This document shows positions 16,643-25,093 of a DNA stretch of 42,558 nt, piece by piece. A model generated the notes under the pieces. The model searched no databases. It saw nothing but the letters and a program-made list of their open reading frames with translations, and had not been told where the DNA came from. The stretch is taken from positions 1 through 42,558 of the forward strand of contig CALCUE010000044.1 in the NCBI GenBank assembly GCA_937906945.1, in the 5' to 3' direction. The DNA is from an uncultured Clostridia bacterium (GTDB lineage: Bacteria > Bacillota > Clostridia > Oscillospirales > Ruminococcaceae). A program made the position numbers and the translations under genes. How positions within the stretch are numbered: position 1 is the first letter of the stretch; each line of letters starts with the position of its first letter.

Positions 16643-16682
16643 AAGGAAGGTTTTCCCGAAAAACGAAAAGCCTTCCCTTTTT
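16643..16682. other. Hairpin in the U32 gene leader
   Basis: GGAAGGTTTTC pairs with GAAAA-(G)-CCTTCC across a 9-base loop, and T runs flank both sides. It lies 30-70 bases upstream of the U32 start, in its likely untranslated leader, so it may attenuate that transcript. It may instead end antisense transcription. Confidence 0.4.
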
Positions 16683-16788
16683 TCTGCCTCCATCATACTA
16701 CGAAACGGTGGAAAAATCAAGTCATGTTCCCGCTAAAAGCGGCTTTTGGCGGCTTTCGTTCCCTTTCCCGGACTTTGCCCCGACGATA

Positions 16789-16817
16789 TTGATAATTTGT
16801 TCTAAATAAAATATAAT
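16789..16817 (+). promoter_or_regulatory. Sigma-A promoter of the nitroreductase gene
   Basis: TTGATA (16789-16794), a 17-base spacer and TATAAT (16812-16817): near consensus and 35 bases upstream of the nitroreductase start. Confidence 0.8.
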
Positions 16818-16852
16818 GGTCTCGGAAGAAACGCCCAAAAGGAGGGAATTTT

Positions 16853-17620
16853 ATGAGCGATTACGAAAAAGAACGGCAGAAAATCCTTTCGGAAGCGAAC
16901 GGAACGATCCGGGAGCTTTTCGAGCGAAAATCGGTGCGTGTTTTTGAGAAACGGGACATTTCCGCCGAGGAGAAAAAGCAGATCCTTTATGCCGCGGCGG
17001 AAGCGCCGACCGCCGGCTGCCAGCAGCTTTACACGATTTTAGATATCACCGACCCGGAAAAGAAAAAAGCCCTTTCGGAAAGCTGCGACCATCAGCCTTT
17101 CATCGAAAAAGCGCCACTGGTACTCGTTTTCTGCAGCGACTGCCGCCGGTGGCTCAGCGCTTATGAGGAAGCGGGTCTTTCGCCCCGAAAACCCGGTGCC
17201 GGCGATCTTCTGCTCTCCCTTTCCGATACGGCCATCGCGGCGCAAAACGCCGTGACGGCGGCCTGGAGCCTCGGGATCGGTTCCTGCTACATCGGGGATA
17301 TCCTCGAAAACGCCGAGCGGCAGAGGGAAATTCTGGGCCTTCCGGATTACGTCGTTCCGACGGTGATGGTGGTGTTCGGCTTCCCGACCGAACAGCAGAA
17401 AGAGCGGAAAAAGCCCGCCCGTTTTGCCCTCGAGGACGTTGTCTTTGAAAACGCCTACCCGAAAGCGGAAGAGTGCGATTTGCGGTCGGCGTTCGCCGGT
17501 CGCTGCGGAGAACAGTCCTTCGAGGATTGGATCGAAAAATTCTGCCGCCGCAAGTATGAATCGGATTTTTCCCGTGAAATGAACCGTTCCGCCGAAAAAT
17601 ATCTGGAACAGTTCCGATAA
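16853..17620 (+). CDS. Nitroreductase-family flavoprotein (NfsA-like)
   Basis: A 255-residue FMN-dependent oxidoreductase. The FMN phosphate-binding start IRELFERKSVRVFEKRDI is at about residues 19-36, AAEAPTAGCQQLY at about 51-63, and the helix LSDTAIAAQNAVTAAWSLGIGSCYIG at about 120-148. The size and the extended C-terminal arm (about 195-255) match NfsA/FRP-type proteins that use NAD(P)H to reduce quinones and nitro compounds. It has its own promoter and a strong terminator, so it is a monocistronic unit. An AAAAGGAGG-like site precedes the ATG. The physiological substrate is unknown. Confidence 0.9.
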   Translation: MSDYEKERQKILSEANGTIRELFERKSVRVFEKRDISAEEKKQILYAAAEAPTAGCQQLYTILDITDPEKKKALSESCDHQPFIEKAPLVLVFCSDCRRWLSAYEEAGLSPRKPGAGDLLLSLSDTAIAAQNAVTAAWSLGIGSCYIGDILENAERQREILGLPDYVVPTVMVVFGFPTEQQKERKKPARFALEDVVFENAYPKAEECDLRSAFAGRCGEQSFEDWIEKFCRRKYESDFSREMNRSAEKYLEQFR

Positions 17621-17635
17621 AAAGCACCGACACAG

Positions 17636-17669
17636 AAAAAGCCGCGAACAAAACGTTCGCGGCTTTTTC
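17636..17669 (+). terminator. Terminator of the nitroreductase gene
   Basis: A 14-bp stem, AAAAAGCCGCGAAC with GTTCGCGGCTTTTT, closes a 5-base loop and ends in T. Confidence 0.92.
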
Positions 17670-17701
17670 TAAGTCCCATGCGAAAAATCCGTTTTCCTCC
17701 T

Positions 17702-17731
17702 TGAATTTTTTCCGTAATTTTTCGCATAATT
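17702..17731 (+). promoter_or_regulatory. Sigma-G-like promoter of spoVT
   Basis: TGAATT (17702-17707) and CATAATT (17725-17731) are separated by 17 bases. This matches the forespore sigma-G pattern (TGAATA, 17-18 bases, CATACTA) better than a sigma-A promoter. Bacillus spoVT is sigma-G dependent. Confidence 0.55.
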
Positions 17732-17791
17732 TTCCCCCGGCGGCAAACAATAGAAGCCGAACAAGAAATTTCAGCAAAAGGGGATTTTTAG

Positions 17792-18328
17792 ATGAAAGCA
17801 ACCGGAATCGTCCGCCGGATCGACGACCTCGGACGGGTCGTCATCCCGAAAGAGATCCGCCGCACCATGCGAATTCGAGAGGGCGACCCTCTCGAAATTT
17901 TCACCGACGGCGGCGGCGAGGTCATTTTTAAGAAATATTCACCCATCGGCGAACTCTCCGAGTTCGCCGGCGACTGTGCCGACGTTCTCTATCGCACCGG
18001 CGGCTCGCCGGTCGTCATCACCGACCGGGATCACGTGCTCGCCGTCTCCGGCGTTCCGAAAAAGGAGCTTCTGGAACGCCGGGTCTCTCCGGCTTTGGAG
18101 GAACTGATGGAACGGCGAACGCCGTTCTACCGGGAATCGGACGAGGTGTTCTGCCCGGTGGAGGGCGTTTCCAAAGAGGCCCTCGGCGCCTTCGTGATCG
18201 TCGCCGACGGCGACGTCTGCGGCACTGTCGTCACCCTCACCACCGACAGCAAACACAAAGCCGACGACGCCGACAAAAAACTGCTCAGCGCCTCGGCGGG
18301 ATTTCTCGCCAAACAACTGGCGGAATAA
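17792..18328 (+). CDS. spoVT: Stage V sporulation regulator SpoVT
   Basis: A 178-residue transcription factor. Residues 1-50 are an AbrB-type swapped-hairpin DNA-binding domain (MKATGIVRRIDDLGRVVIPK, RRTMRIREGDPLEIF). Residues about 55-178 form the GAF-like C-terminal domain typical of SpoVT. The length equals the Bacillus protein (178). SpoVT tunes sigma-G-dependent genes in the forespore, so its presence suggests spore formation. An AAAAGGGGAT site precedes the ATG. A single-gene unit with a strong terminator. Confidence 0.95.
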   Translation: MKATGIVRRIDDLGRVVIPKEIRRTMRIREGDPLEIFTDGGGEVIFKKYSPIGELSEFAGDCADVLYRTGGSPVVITDRDHVLAVSGVPKKELLERRVSPALEELMERRTPFYRESDEVFCPVEGVSKEALGAFVIVADGDVCGTVVTLTTDSKHKADDADKKLLSASAGFLAKQLAE

Positions 18329-18331
18329 AAC

Positions 18332-18368
18332 AAAAAAGCGGCGGAAAGAACTCTTTCCGCCGCTTTTT
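18332..18368. terminator. Convergent terminator after spoVT
   Basis: A 16-bp stem, AAAAAGCGGCGGAAAG with CTTTCCGCCGCTTTTT, closes a 4-base loop. It serves spoVT and probably also the convergent lipoprotein gene. Confidence 0.92.
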
Positions 18369-18386
18369 ATTTTTTTAATAAGTAAA

Positions 18387-19367
18387 TCAGCCGTTGGCGC
18401 CGCCGTTCTGGGCGCTCATGTTCTGGATCTCCTCGACGATACCGGCAAAAGTCTCGTCCTCAATTTCACCCAGCGCGGTGATCACGTGCTGACCGTTGAG
18501 GTCAAAGAAGCGGGCCAGTTTCACGTCGTCGATGGTGACATATTCAATGCCGTCTTTGGCTTCACCGAAAGCCGTTTCCCCATTGACATAATAACCGGAA
18601 ATATCCTCGGTAGTCGCGCCGGCGCGGTGGGTATAAGCAACGCCATTGATGGTGAAGTGATACTCTCCGATAACGCCATCGCCGTTTTTAATAGTAAGGA
18701 ACTCTTCGTCGGTAACGCCCATGACGCCCGGTTTCACAAAGTTGCAACCGGTGGCATCGTTCAGCTCTTCCAGAGAGGTGTATTCCGTGATGGGGTTTTC
18801 GGCTCCGGGACCGACAAGCGGCTCGTCAGCGGGCTCGTCGATCGGCTCGTCCTCGCCGTTGACGCCGCCGTTTTCGGCGCTCATCATTTTGGCTTCCTCG
18901 GCAACGCCCTGGAAGGTCTCGTCGGTGATCTCACCGATAGCGGAGAGAACGTGCTGACCGTTGATATCGAACCAGCGGGCCAGTTTCGCGCCTTCGGCGG
19001 TGACGTACTCAATGCCGTCCTTGGCTTCGCCGAAAGCCGTTCCGCCATTGACATAATAGCCGGAAATATCATCGGTGGTCGCGCCGACACGAAGCGTATA
19101 GGCGACACCGGCGACGGAAAACTTGTATTGCGCGATAACGGGGTCTTTGCCGATGGTGCAGAAGCTCTCGTCGGAAACGCCCATGACGCCCGGACGCATG
19201 ATGTTGCAGCCGGTGGCTTCGTTCAGTTCCTCCAGAGAGGCGTATTCGGTGATGGGGTTTTCGGTTCCGGGTCCGACAATGGGTTCATCGGTCGGTTCTT
19301 TCTGGCCGCAGGCGGCAAAGGAAACCGCCACCACAAGGGCCAGAACAAGGGCAAGAATTTTTTTCAT
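18387..19367 (-). CDS. Lipoprotein with two tandem copies of one domain
   Basis: A 326-residue lipoprotein (lipobox FAAC, Cys at 20). After a short Pro/Glu/Asp linker come two copies of an about 140-residue domain (about 31-170 and 185-326). Each starts GPG(T/A)ENPITEY(A/T)SLEELN(E/D)ATGCN and contains GVMGV(S/T)DE, GVAYT, GATT(D/E)DISGYYVNG, TAFGEAKDGIEYVT, and ends with SA(E/Q)NGG. The copies are highly similar, which points to a recent internal duplication. The repeat linker is E/P-rich (DEPIDEPADEPLVG). Family and function are unknown to me. It lies 71 bp after clpE, with a possible terminator between. Confidence 0.88.
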   Translation of the reverse strand: MKKILALVLALVVAVSFAACGQKEPTDEPIVGPGTENPITEYASLEELNEATGCNIMRPGVMGVSDESFCTIGKDPVIAQYKFSVAGVAYTLRVGATTDDISGYYVNGGTAFGEAKDGIEYVTAEGAKLARWFDINGQHVLSAIGEITDETFQGVAEEAKMMSAENGGVNGEDEPIDEPADEPLVGPGAENPITEYTSLEELNDATGCNFVKPGVMGVTDEEFLTIKNGDGVIGEYHFTINGVAYTHRAGATTEDISGYYVNGETAFGEAKDGIEYVTIDDVKLARFFDLNGQHVITALGEIEDETFAGIVEEIQNMSAQNGGANG

Positions 19368-19396
19368 GTTACATTCTCCTTAATTTTTATTATTGA

Positions 19397-19422
19397 AAGG
19401 GAAACGGAAAACCCGCTCCCTT
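19397..19422 (-). terminator. Possible terminator after the clpE-like gene
   Basis: AAGGGAGCGG and CCGTTTCCCTT pair on the minus strand with one bulge. Only a weak T tract follows, so read-through into the lipoprotein gene is likely. Confidence 0.35.
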
Positions 19423-19438
19423 GTAACCGTAAATCGGT

Positions 19439-21742
19439 TTACTGACCGTCCGAAAGCTGCGCCGGCGCTTCAAAAGCCTCCCGGACGATAAGTTCGTCCC
19501 CTTCGGCGGTGACGGCGATGGCGGAAAGCTTTTTGTCGGCGTTTTCCACCATGAGTTCGCAGATCTTATCCTCGACCTCCTTGCGGATGACCCGAACCAG
19601 ATCCCGGGCGCCACTCTTGTGGCCGTGGGACTTTTTGGCGATCAGTTTAAGGGCCGCGTCGTCGTAGGAAAGGTCGATGTGCTTTTCCAGAAGGGGCTGG
19701 CGCAGCTCGTTGAGACGCAAAGCGGCGATCTTTTCATAATCGGCAAGGGACAGGTCGTGGAACACGACTACTTCGTCCACCCGTCCGATGAATTCCGGAC
19801 GGAGGAACTGGGAAAGCGCCTTATAGACCTTTTCGGATTCCAGCTCATAGGAATCCCGTCCGAAGCCGAGGGCCTTTTCCTTGTTTTCGCTGCCGGCGTT
19901 GGAGGTCATGACGATGACCGTGTTGGCGAAGGAAACGGTGCGTCCCTGGGCGTCGGCGATCTTGCCTTCGTCGAGGATCTGGAGCAGGATGTTCATCACG
20001 TCCGGATGGGCCTTTTCGATTTCATCGAAGAGGACGACGGAATAGGGCTTGCGGCGCACCTTTTCAGTCAGCTGACCGGCTTCGTCGTAGCCGACGTAAC
20101 CGGGCGGCGAACCGACGATGCGGGATACCGCGAATTTTTCCATGAATTCGGACATATCGAGGCGAATGAGCGGGTCGGTGGTCTGGAAAAGCTCGTTGGC
20201 GAGCACCTTGACCAGTTCCGTCTTGCCGACGCCGGTGGGTCCGACAAAAATGAACGAAGCCGGACGTTGACGGGCCGCGATCTGTACCCGGGAACGGCGT
20301 ACCGCCGCCGCCACGAGCTTACAGGCTTCGTCCTGCCCGATAACGTGCTGTTTCAGCACCTCTTCCAGTTCGCCGAGCTTCCGAAGATCGCTTTCCTGCA
20401 CTTTGCTGGCCGGAATGCCGGTCCAAAGCTCGATGACCGTGGCAAGGTCTTTGGCGGTCACTTCGGCGGAAAGAGCCGCCGGCTCCAGCCGGTTGTGCTC
20501 CATTTCATATTGCAGCGCCTCGGCTTTCGCCATGGCGATGGCTTCGTAATCCAGCGTCTCCTCCTCCTGCAAAGCCTCCAGTTTTTTCTGGGCGGCGCGA
20601 AGATTCTGTCCGCTGATCTCATACTGTTCCAGTTCCTTGTTGGCCAAAGCGGCGCAGGAACAGGCCTCGTCCAGAAGGTCGATGGCTTTGTCAGGCAGGA
20701 ACCGGTCGGTGATATACCGCTCCGAAAGCCGCACACAGCTTCCGATGAGTTCGTCGCTGATCTTGACGTGGTGGAACCGCTCATAGACCGGCGCCAGTCC
20801 TTTCAGGATCTCCACGCTGTCCGCAAGGGACGGTTCCTCCACCGTCACCGGTTGGAACCGGCGCTCCAGCGCCGAATCCTTCTCGATGTGCTTGCGGTAT
20901 TCGTTGAAGGTCGTCGCGCCGATGACCTGTAGTTCGCCCCGGGAAAGGGCCGGTTTCAGGATGTTGGCGGCGTTCATGCTGCCTTCGGCCTCGCCGGTGC
21001 CGACCAGATTATGCACCTCATCGATGAAAAGGATGATATTACCCTCCCTTTTGATCTCGTCCACAAGGCCCTTGATCCGGCTCTCAAACTGACCGCGGAA
21101 CTGCGTTCCGGCGACCAGCGCCGTCAAGTCGAGCATCCAGACCTCTTTGTCCAGAAGCTTCAGCGGCACGTTTTTATCGGCGATGCGCTGGGCGATACCC
21201 TCGGCGATGGCGGTTTTACCAACGCCCGGTTCCCCGATAAGGCAGGGGTTGTTTTTCGTCCGGCGGTTCATGATTTGAATGACCCGGCTGATCTCCTTTT
21301 CCCGGCCGATGATGGGGTCAAAGCCGCCCCGTTTCGCCTTGTCGGTGAGGTTTTCGCAATAGGCGCTCAGGTATTTTTTCTCCGGCGTTTTGCCCTTCTG
21401 TCCGGTCTTTTTGCTGGGCTTTTTGGCGTCATTTTCCGGCATATTGCCCTCGGCGGACGGCGCGCCGAAAATGTTGTTGAGGAACGGGAACGCCTGGGCG
21501 CCGCCGAACTCAAAGCCGTTTTCGTCGTCACCGTCAACGGATTCCATCATCTGTTCGCTGATGGCGTCCAATTCGTCGCCGGAAATGCCCATTTTGCTCA
21601 TGAGGTCGTCCACCGGCTTGATCCCCAGTTCCCGGGCGCAGGACAGGCAAAGTCCCTCGTTGATGGTTTCGTCCCCTTCCATCCGGGAGACGAACACCAC
21701 CGCCATTCGTTTTTTGCATCTTGAACAAAGCATACTGTTCAT
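19439..21742 (-). CDS. clpE: ClpE-like ATP-dependent Clp protease ATPase
   Basis: A 767-residue Hsp100 unfoldase. The N-terminus carries a zinc finger (CSRCKK and CLSCAR, residues about 6-37) like ClpE. A linker rich in Lys and Pro follows, then AAA1 (GEPGVGKTAIAEG, IDEVHNLVG), a short coiled segment (about 375-440) and AAA2 (GPTGVGKTELVK, LFDEIEKAHPDV). The LGF loop in KALGFG suggests docking to ClpP. The usual ClpC N-terminal repeats are missing and the UVR motif of ClpE is only faintly present (LDYEAIAMAKAEAL). The start ATG at 21742 has GGAGG 7 bases upstream. Last gene of the ECF-DUF5711-cvpA-clpE run. Confidence 0.92.
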   Translation of the reverse strand: MNSMLCSRCKKRMAVVFVSRMEGDETINEGLCLSCARELGIKPVDDLMSKMGISGDELDAISEQMMESVDGDDENGFEFGGAQAFPFLNNIFGAPSAEGNMPENDAKKPSKKTGQKGKTPEKKYLSAYCENLTDKAKRGGFDPIIGREKEISRVIQIMNRRTKNNPCLIGEPGVGKTAIAEGIAQRIADKNVPLKLLDKEVWMLDLTALVAGTQFRGQFESRIKGLVDEIKREGNIILFIDEVHNLVGTGEAEGSMNAANILKPALSRGELQVIGATTFNEYRKHIEKDSALERRFQPVTVEEPSLADSVEILKGLAPVYERFHHVKISDELIGSCVRLSERYITDRFLPDKAIDLLDEACSCAALANKELEQYEISGQNLRAAQKKLEALQEEETLDYEAIAMAKAEALQYEMEHNRLEPAALSAEVTAKDLATVIELWTGIPASKVQESDLRKLGELEEVLKQHVIGQDEACKLVAAAVRRSRVQIAARQRPASFIFVGPTGVGKTELVKVLANELFQTTDPLIRLDMSEFMEKFAVSRIVGSPPGYVGYDEAGQLTEKVRRKPYSVVLFDEIEKAHPDVMNILLQILDEGKIADAQGRTVSFANTVIVMTSNAGSENKEKALGFGRDSYELESEKVYKALSQFLRPEFIGRVDEVVVFHDLSLADYEKIAALRLNELRQPLLEKHIDLSYDDAALKLIAKKSHGHKSGARDLVRVIRKEVEDKICELMVENADKKLSAIAVTAEGDELIVREAFEAPAQLSDGQ

Positions 21743-21793
21743 CAAAAATCCTCCATAGGATAAGTTATCATGGAAAATCCGCGGAAACCGGCT

Positions 21794-22507
21794 TTACGCC
21801 AGAAGTTTTCCGCAAAGCAGATCGTAAACATAGTGAAAAAGAAAGCTCTTTCCGATGATCTCCTCGGAAAGAAAGGCGGAATCGCCTTTTATTTTGATAA
21901 TGACGTTGAGAACGGCGGCCAGAGCGCAAAGCGCCACCAGACCGTTGACGAAGCCGACCACACCGCCGAAAAAGGCGTTGACCTTTCCGATGACCGGCAC
22001 CTCGTTGACGCTTTTGGAACCCTTCGCCAGAAGCATCACCACCGCCAGAAGCAGCAGGAGCACGATGACGAAAAGGAAGGTCTCAAAAAGCGGCTCGATG
22101 ACGGGGCGAAGAACGCCCTCCTCCACCGTGGCGGCAATTTCTGAGGCTTTCAGCGAAACGCTTTCGGAAAGGCTTGTTTCCACACCGGAAAAATCAAAAA
22201 GCAGCGCCGAGATCGCCGGCAGCCCGGACACGGCGTTTTTAAGACCCTCCACCACCGTTTCGGTATCAACGGCGTTTTCCAGAGACGCTTCCAGGGTCGT
22301 CAGAAGCGCCGGTTGGATCAGCGTCGTATAAAGGAGCGTCGCGCAGATCCTGCTCACCGTCACCGCCGCCACCACCGAAAGCACGAACCCCACCGTCTGG
22401 ATAACGGTCTTCGTGAAGCCGTTTTTGCGGCCGATGACGACGCAGACGATCAGAATAAGAAGCGCCGCTCCGTCATAAAGCAAAGGTTTCCAATCAAAAG
22501 CTGTCAT
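21794..22507 (-). CDS. CvpA-family membrane protein
   Basis: A 237-residue protein with about four membrane segments. The N-terminal pattern DGAALLILIVCVVIGRKNGFTKTVIQTVGFVLS is typical of CvpA (colicin V production family), as is the C-terminal PVIGKVNAFFGGVVGFVNGLV. A large extracytoplasmic loop (about 80-135) is longer than in short CvpA proteins. The family's role is not well defined. It starts 9 bp after the DUF5711 gene, so the two are co-transcribed. Confidence 0.87.
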   Translation of the reverse strand: MTAFDWKPLLYDGAALLILIVCVVIGRKNGFTKTVIQTVGFVLSVVAAVTVSRICATLLYTTLIQPALLTTLEASLENAVDTETVVEGLKNAVSGLPAISALLFDFSGVETSLSESVSLKASEIAATVEEGVLRPVIEPLFETFLFVIVLLLLLAVVMLLAKGSKSVNEVPVIGKVNAFFGGVVGFVNGLVALCALAAVLNVIIKIKGDSAFLSEEIIGKSFLFHYVYDLLCGKLLA

Positions 22508-22516
22508 TGTTTTTCC

Positions 22517-23695
22517 TTATCTCGTAATTTCACAGATTTCGTCCCTCGTCACGGCGAAAAGGCTTTCCGCCGTCAGCTGGATCAGCAAAGCGTCCTGCTC
22601 GGACGAAAGCTCGGCGGTCTTTTCCCCCGCAAGGGTGAAGACCGAGGCTTTTCCGGCGCAATAGACGGCGATCTTTCCCAATTCGCCGCTGGAAGCGACG
22701 AATTTTCCGCTGAGGGAGGTGTTTTTCGCCACCTCCATGTTGCCGTTCAGAAAACGGACGTCGGTGGCTCTCGCCTCGGTATAGCGGTCAAAGATCAAAG
22801 CCGCTCCGTCCGTGCCGGAGGGATTGTCGAACTGGATCAGCGTCTGGTTTTCGTAATTGGTCGTGCCAAGGACCCGGACGTCCTTGTCTAACAGCATGGC
22901 CTCGGTGTCGCCGATGAATTTGATGTCCCCATTCCCACTGAAGGTAAGGTCGATGGCGGCGACGCCGGAAAATTCCCGCTTGCTGAGTTCCACGGCGGCC
23001 TCCGTCGTAAAGAGATGGACATTGCTCACGATCTGACCGGTGGTGTTGGCCGTCAACGTTGCCGCCGCCACCGTTTTGCTGTTGGCGTTGGCGTCGGCGC
23101 AGACGATATATTCGTCGGAACAGGACCAGGTGAAAATCTCCTCCTCATAGCTGTCGTCCCAGACGTGAAGCTGGGAGGCGTAGCGCTGGGCCGTTGTCAC
23201 GACGGAAAGCCAGCCGTCCGCTGAAAGCGAGGCGCTGATGATGGTATATTCAAATTCCTTCTCAAAAAGAATCCGGTCCCGCATCCGTACGATCAGTTTG
23301 TTGCCGCCCTGATCATAAAGCAGAAAACGCCGTCCGGCGCCTTCCGCCACCGGGTTCGCCATCTCGTGTTGGAAAGAAAGGAGTTTTTTGCCGTTTTGCG
23401 CGTAAAGGTAGGCAACGCCGTCGGTGACGATCCCGAGGTTGTCGCCGCAGAGGAAGGTGTCCCTTACGGAAACGCCGGTGATCTCCACCGGCATGGAAGC
23501 GCCGGAGGACGAGGCCGAAACGATCCGGTCACCAAGGATGCCGATCAGGTCTCCCCGGATCACCAGAAAAATGGCGGCGACGACCAGAAGTAAAAGCAGA
23601 ATAGCGCCGATCAGTTTGCCCGTCCGCTGTGCGGCGATTTTGAAACGGCGCTTTTTTCGGGCGGCGTCAAACTCGTTGGTCTCTTTTTTCGCCAA
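22517..23695 (-). CDS. DUF5711-type single-pass membrane protein
   Basis: A 392-residue protein with a basic cytoplasmic N-terminus, one membrane helix (about 32-47) and a large outside domain made of repeated short beta-strands (WLSVVTTAQRYASQLHVWD, IVSNVHLFTT and others), probably a beta-propeller. The arrangement matches proteins labelled DUF5711 in Clostridia, usually next to cvpA. No catalytic motif is visible. It is separated from the ECF gene by 15 bp and from cvpA by 9 bp. Confidence 0.75.
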   Translation of the reverse strand: MAKKETNEFDAARKKRRFKIAAQRTGKLIGAILLLLLVVAAIFLVIRGDLIGILGDRIVSASSSGASMPVEITGVSVRDTFLCGDNLGIVTDGVAYLYAQNGKKLLSFQHEMANPVAEGAGRRFLLYDQGGNKLIVRMRDRILFEKEFEYTIISASLSADGWLSVVTTAQRYASQLHVWDDSYEEEIFTWSCSDEYIVCADANANSKTVAAATLTANTTGQIVSNVHLFTTEAAVELSKREFSGVAAIDLTFSGNGDIKFIGDTEAMLLDKDVRVLGTTNYENQTLIQFDNPSGTDGAALIFDRYTEARATDVRFLNGNMEVAKNTSLSGKFVASSGELGKIAVYCAGKASVFTLAGEKTAELSSEQDALLIQLTAESLFAVTRDEICEITR

Positions 23696-23710
23696 AGTCC
23701 CTCTCCCCCT

Positions 23711-24340
23711 TTATGAATGTTTTTTGCTCCCGTAAAGCAGAAGCGGAACGGTAACAGCCGCCGCGATGACGGCGGAAACGATGGCTTCCGTCACACCGAC
23801 GCCGGTAATGGTCGCCATGACCGTCCCGATGAGCGCCTCATAAGCCTCGTTCCTTGCCGCCGAATAGCTTCGACCAAAAAAGAGGAAAATACCGCTCATG
23901 ACAAAAATCGTGTTGGTAAGCGAGCCGCAGAAACCGCAGATCCCGGCGGCGACGGCCTTTTTGATCTTCGTTTTGGAAAGTGCCGTGAACAGAAGCCCGG
24001 AAACGACCCCGATCAGGATCCGCGGCACAAAACAGACCAGAAGCGCCCAGAAGCTGCCGCTTTCCTCGCCGAAAACGGGAATGAACGGCGAAAAGACGAA
24101 GGACGTGAGTCCCGGTTGGAACGTGTTTTTGAGCATACTGGTGAAACCGAACACCCCGCCGAGGAACGCGCCTTTTTTCCAACCGAACAGCATGGCGCCG
24201 ATGATGACCGGCATCTGGATGGTCGTGGCGTTGATAACGCCCAGCGAAATATAGCCCAGCGGCGTCACCGAAAGCAGGACGATGATGGCGACAAAAAGGG
24301 CCATTTTGATCCAGTCCGAAAGTTTGCTTTTCCGTTCCAC
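23711..24340 (-). CDS. ECF transporter S component (vitamin uptake)
   Basis: A 209-residue membrane protein with about six hydrophobic segments, of the energy-coupling-factor S-component type. Typical parts are KMALFVAIIVLLSVTPLGYI at the start, the INATTIQMPVIIGAMLFGWKKGAFLGGVFGF segment and the GVTEAIVSAVIAAAVTVPLLL end. S components bind a vitamin and need the shared EcfA-A'-T module, which is not in this window. The sequence resembles the pantothenate-type (PanT-like) group, but the substrate is not certain. No riboswitch is visible in the 80-base leader. Starts with GTG, with GGGAGGTG upstream. Confidence 0.82.
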   Translation of the reverse strand: MERKSKLSDWIKMALFVAIIVLLSVTPLGYISLGVINATTIQMPVIIGAMLFGWKKGAFLGGVFGFTSMLKNTFQPGLTSFVFSPFIPVFGEESGSFWALLVCFVPRILIGVVSGLLFTALSKTKIKKAVAAGICGFCGSLTNTIFVMSGIFLFFGRSYSAARNEAYEALIGTVMATITGVGVTEAIVSAVIAAAVTVPLLLYGSKKHS

Positions 24341-24374
24341 GCGCTCACCTCCCGTGTTTTTTGGATATTATATT

Positions 24375-24403
24375 ATTATACAATAAGTTTGGCCTCTTGG
24401 CAA
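24375..24403 (-). promoter_or_regulatory. Sigma-A promoter of the ECF-DUF5711-cvpA-clpE run
   Basis: On the minus strand TTGCCA (24403-24398), 17 bases and TATAAT (24380-24375) lie 35 bases upstream of the GTG start. Confidence 0.75.
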
Positions 24404-24420
24404 GGAGTTTCCGTCCGCCT

Positions 24421-25074
24421 TTATTTCGCGCCGAAGCAATAGACCATAAAACCGGTTTTCCCCATAAAATCCACGGTCAATTCCCGGTTCGCGAAATTTT
24501 TATCGTCCAAGATCACGGAAAGCCCCATGATATCGCCGTCTTTGTCCAGCTTTTGGATTGTTCCTTTTTCGTCCACAAAATACTGATAGGCGACTTTTTC
24601 GTCATAGGTGTCGTTCAGTTTGATCTTTATTTTGTTATCATTGCGCTTTGTGAGGGAAACGATGAGAAACGAAAACTTCGTAAACTGCTTTCGGTCCTTC
24701 AGTTCGCTTTGGATCTCGTCAAGCGCCTTTTGAAGGTTTTTATCGGAAAGACTCAGGTTTTGTCCCTCTAAAATGGAAAGTCCCTCGTTAAAAGACGCCG
24801 TCGCTTTTCCTTTGGCCGGGTCGGGCAGGAAATTTTCGATAGCGGAATCGCCATAGCCGCTGAAAGACGCGATACCGCCGCCGCTGTCGCCGCCACCGCC
24901 GTCACTGCCGTATCCATCTCCGTCATATCCGCCACCGGGCGTCGGTGTCGGCGTCGGCGCGCCGGGCGGTAACATGGAACCCACCAGCACCGTCGGGTCT
25001 TTTTCTACGGTACAGCCGCCAAAAACCGCCAGAAGAACGGCCAACATCAATAAAAGTATTCCGAATTTTCTCAT
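24421..25074 (-). CDS. Hypothetical lipoprotein with Pro/Thr and Gly-rich linker
   Basis: A 217-residue lipoprotein with a canonical lipobox FGGC (Cys about 20). After it comes a low-complexity linker (PTPTPTPGGG, then Gly/Asp/Ser-rich to about residue 70), then an about 145-residue polar domain with many Lys and Asp. The start at 25074 has AAGGAGAG 8 bases upstream; an upstream in-frame start at 25164 would lie inside the preceding gene. Family not recognised. It is third in the recG run (19 bp gap), which gives no functional hint. Confidence 0.78.
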   Translation of the reverse strand: MRKFGILLLMLAVLLAVFGGCTVEKDPTVLVGSMLPPGAPTPTPTPGGGYDGDGYGSDGGGGDSGGGIASFSGYGDSAIENFLPDPAKGKATASFNEGLSILEGQNLSLSDKNLQKALDEIQSELKDRKQFTKFSFLIVSLTKRNDNKIKIKLNDTYDEKVAYQYFVDEKGTIQKLDKDGDIMGLSVILDDKNFANRELTVDFMGKTGFMVYCFGAK

Positions 25075-25093
25075 GGAACTACTCTCCTTTATG

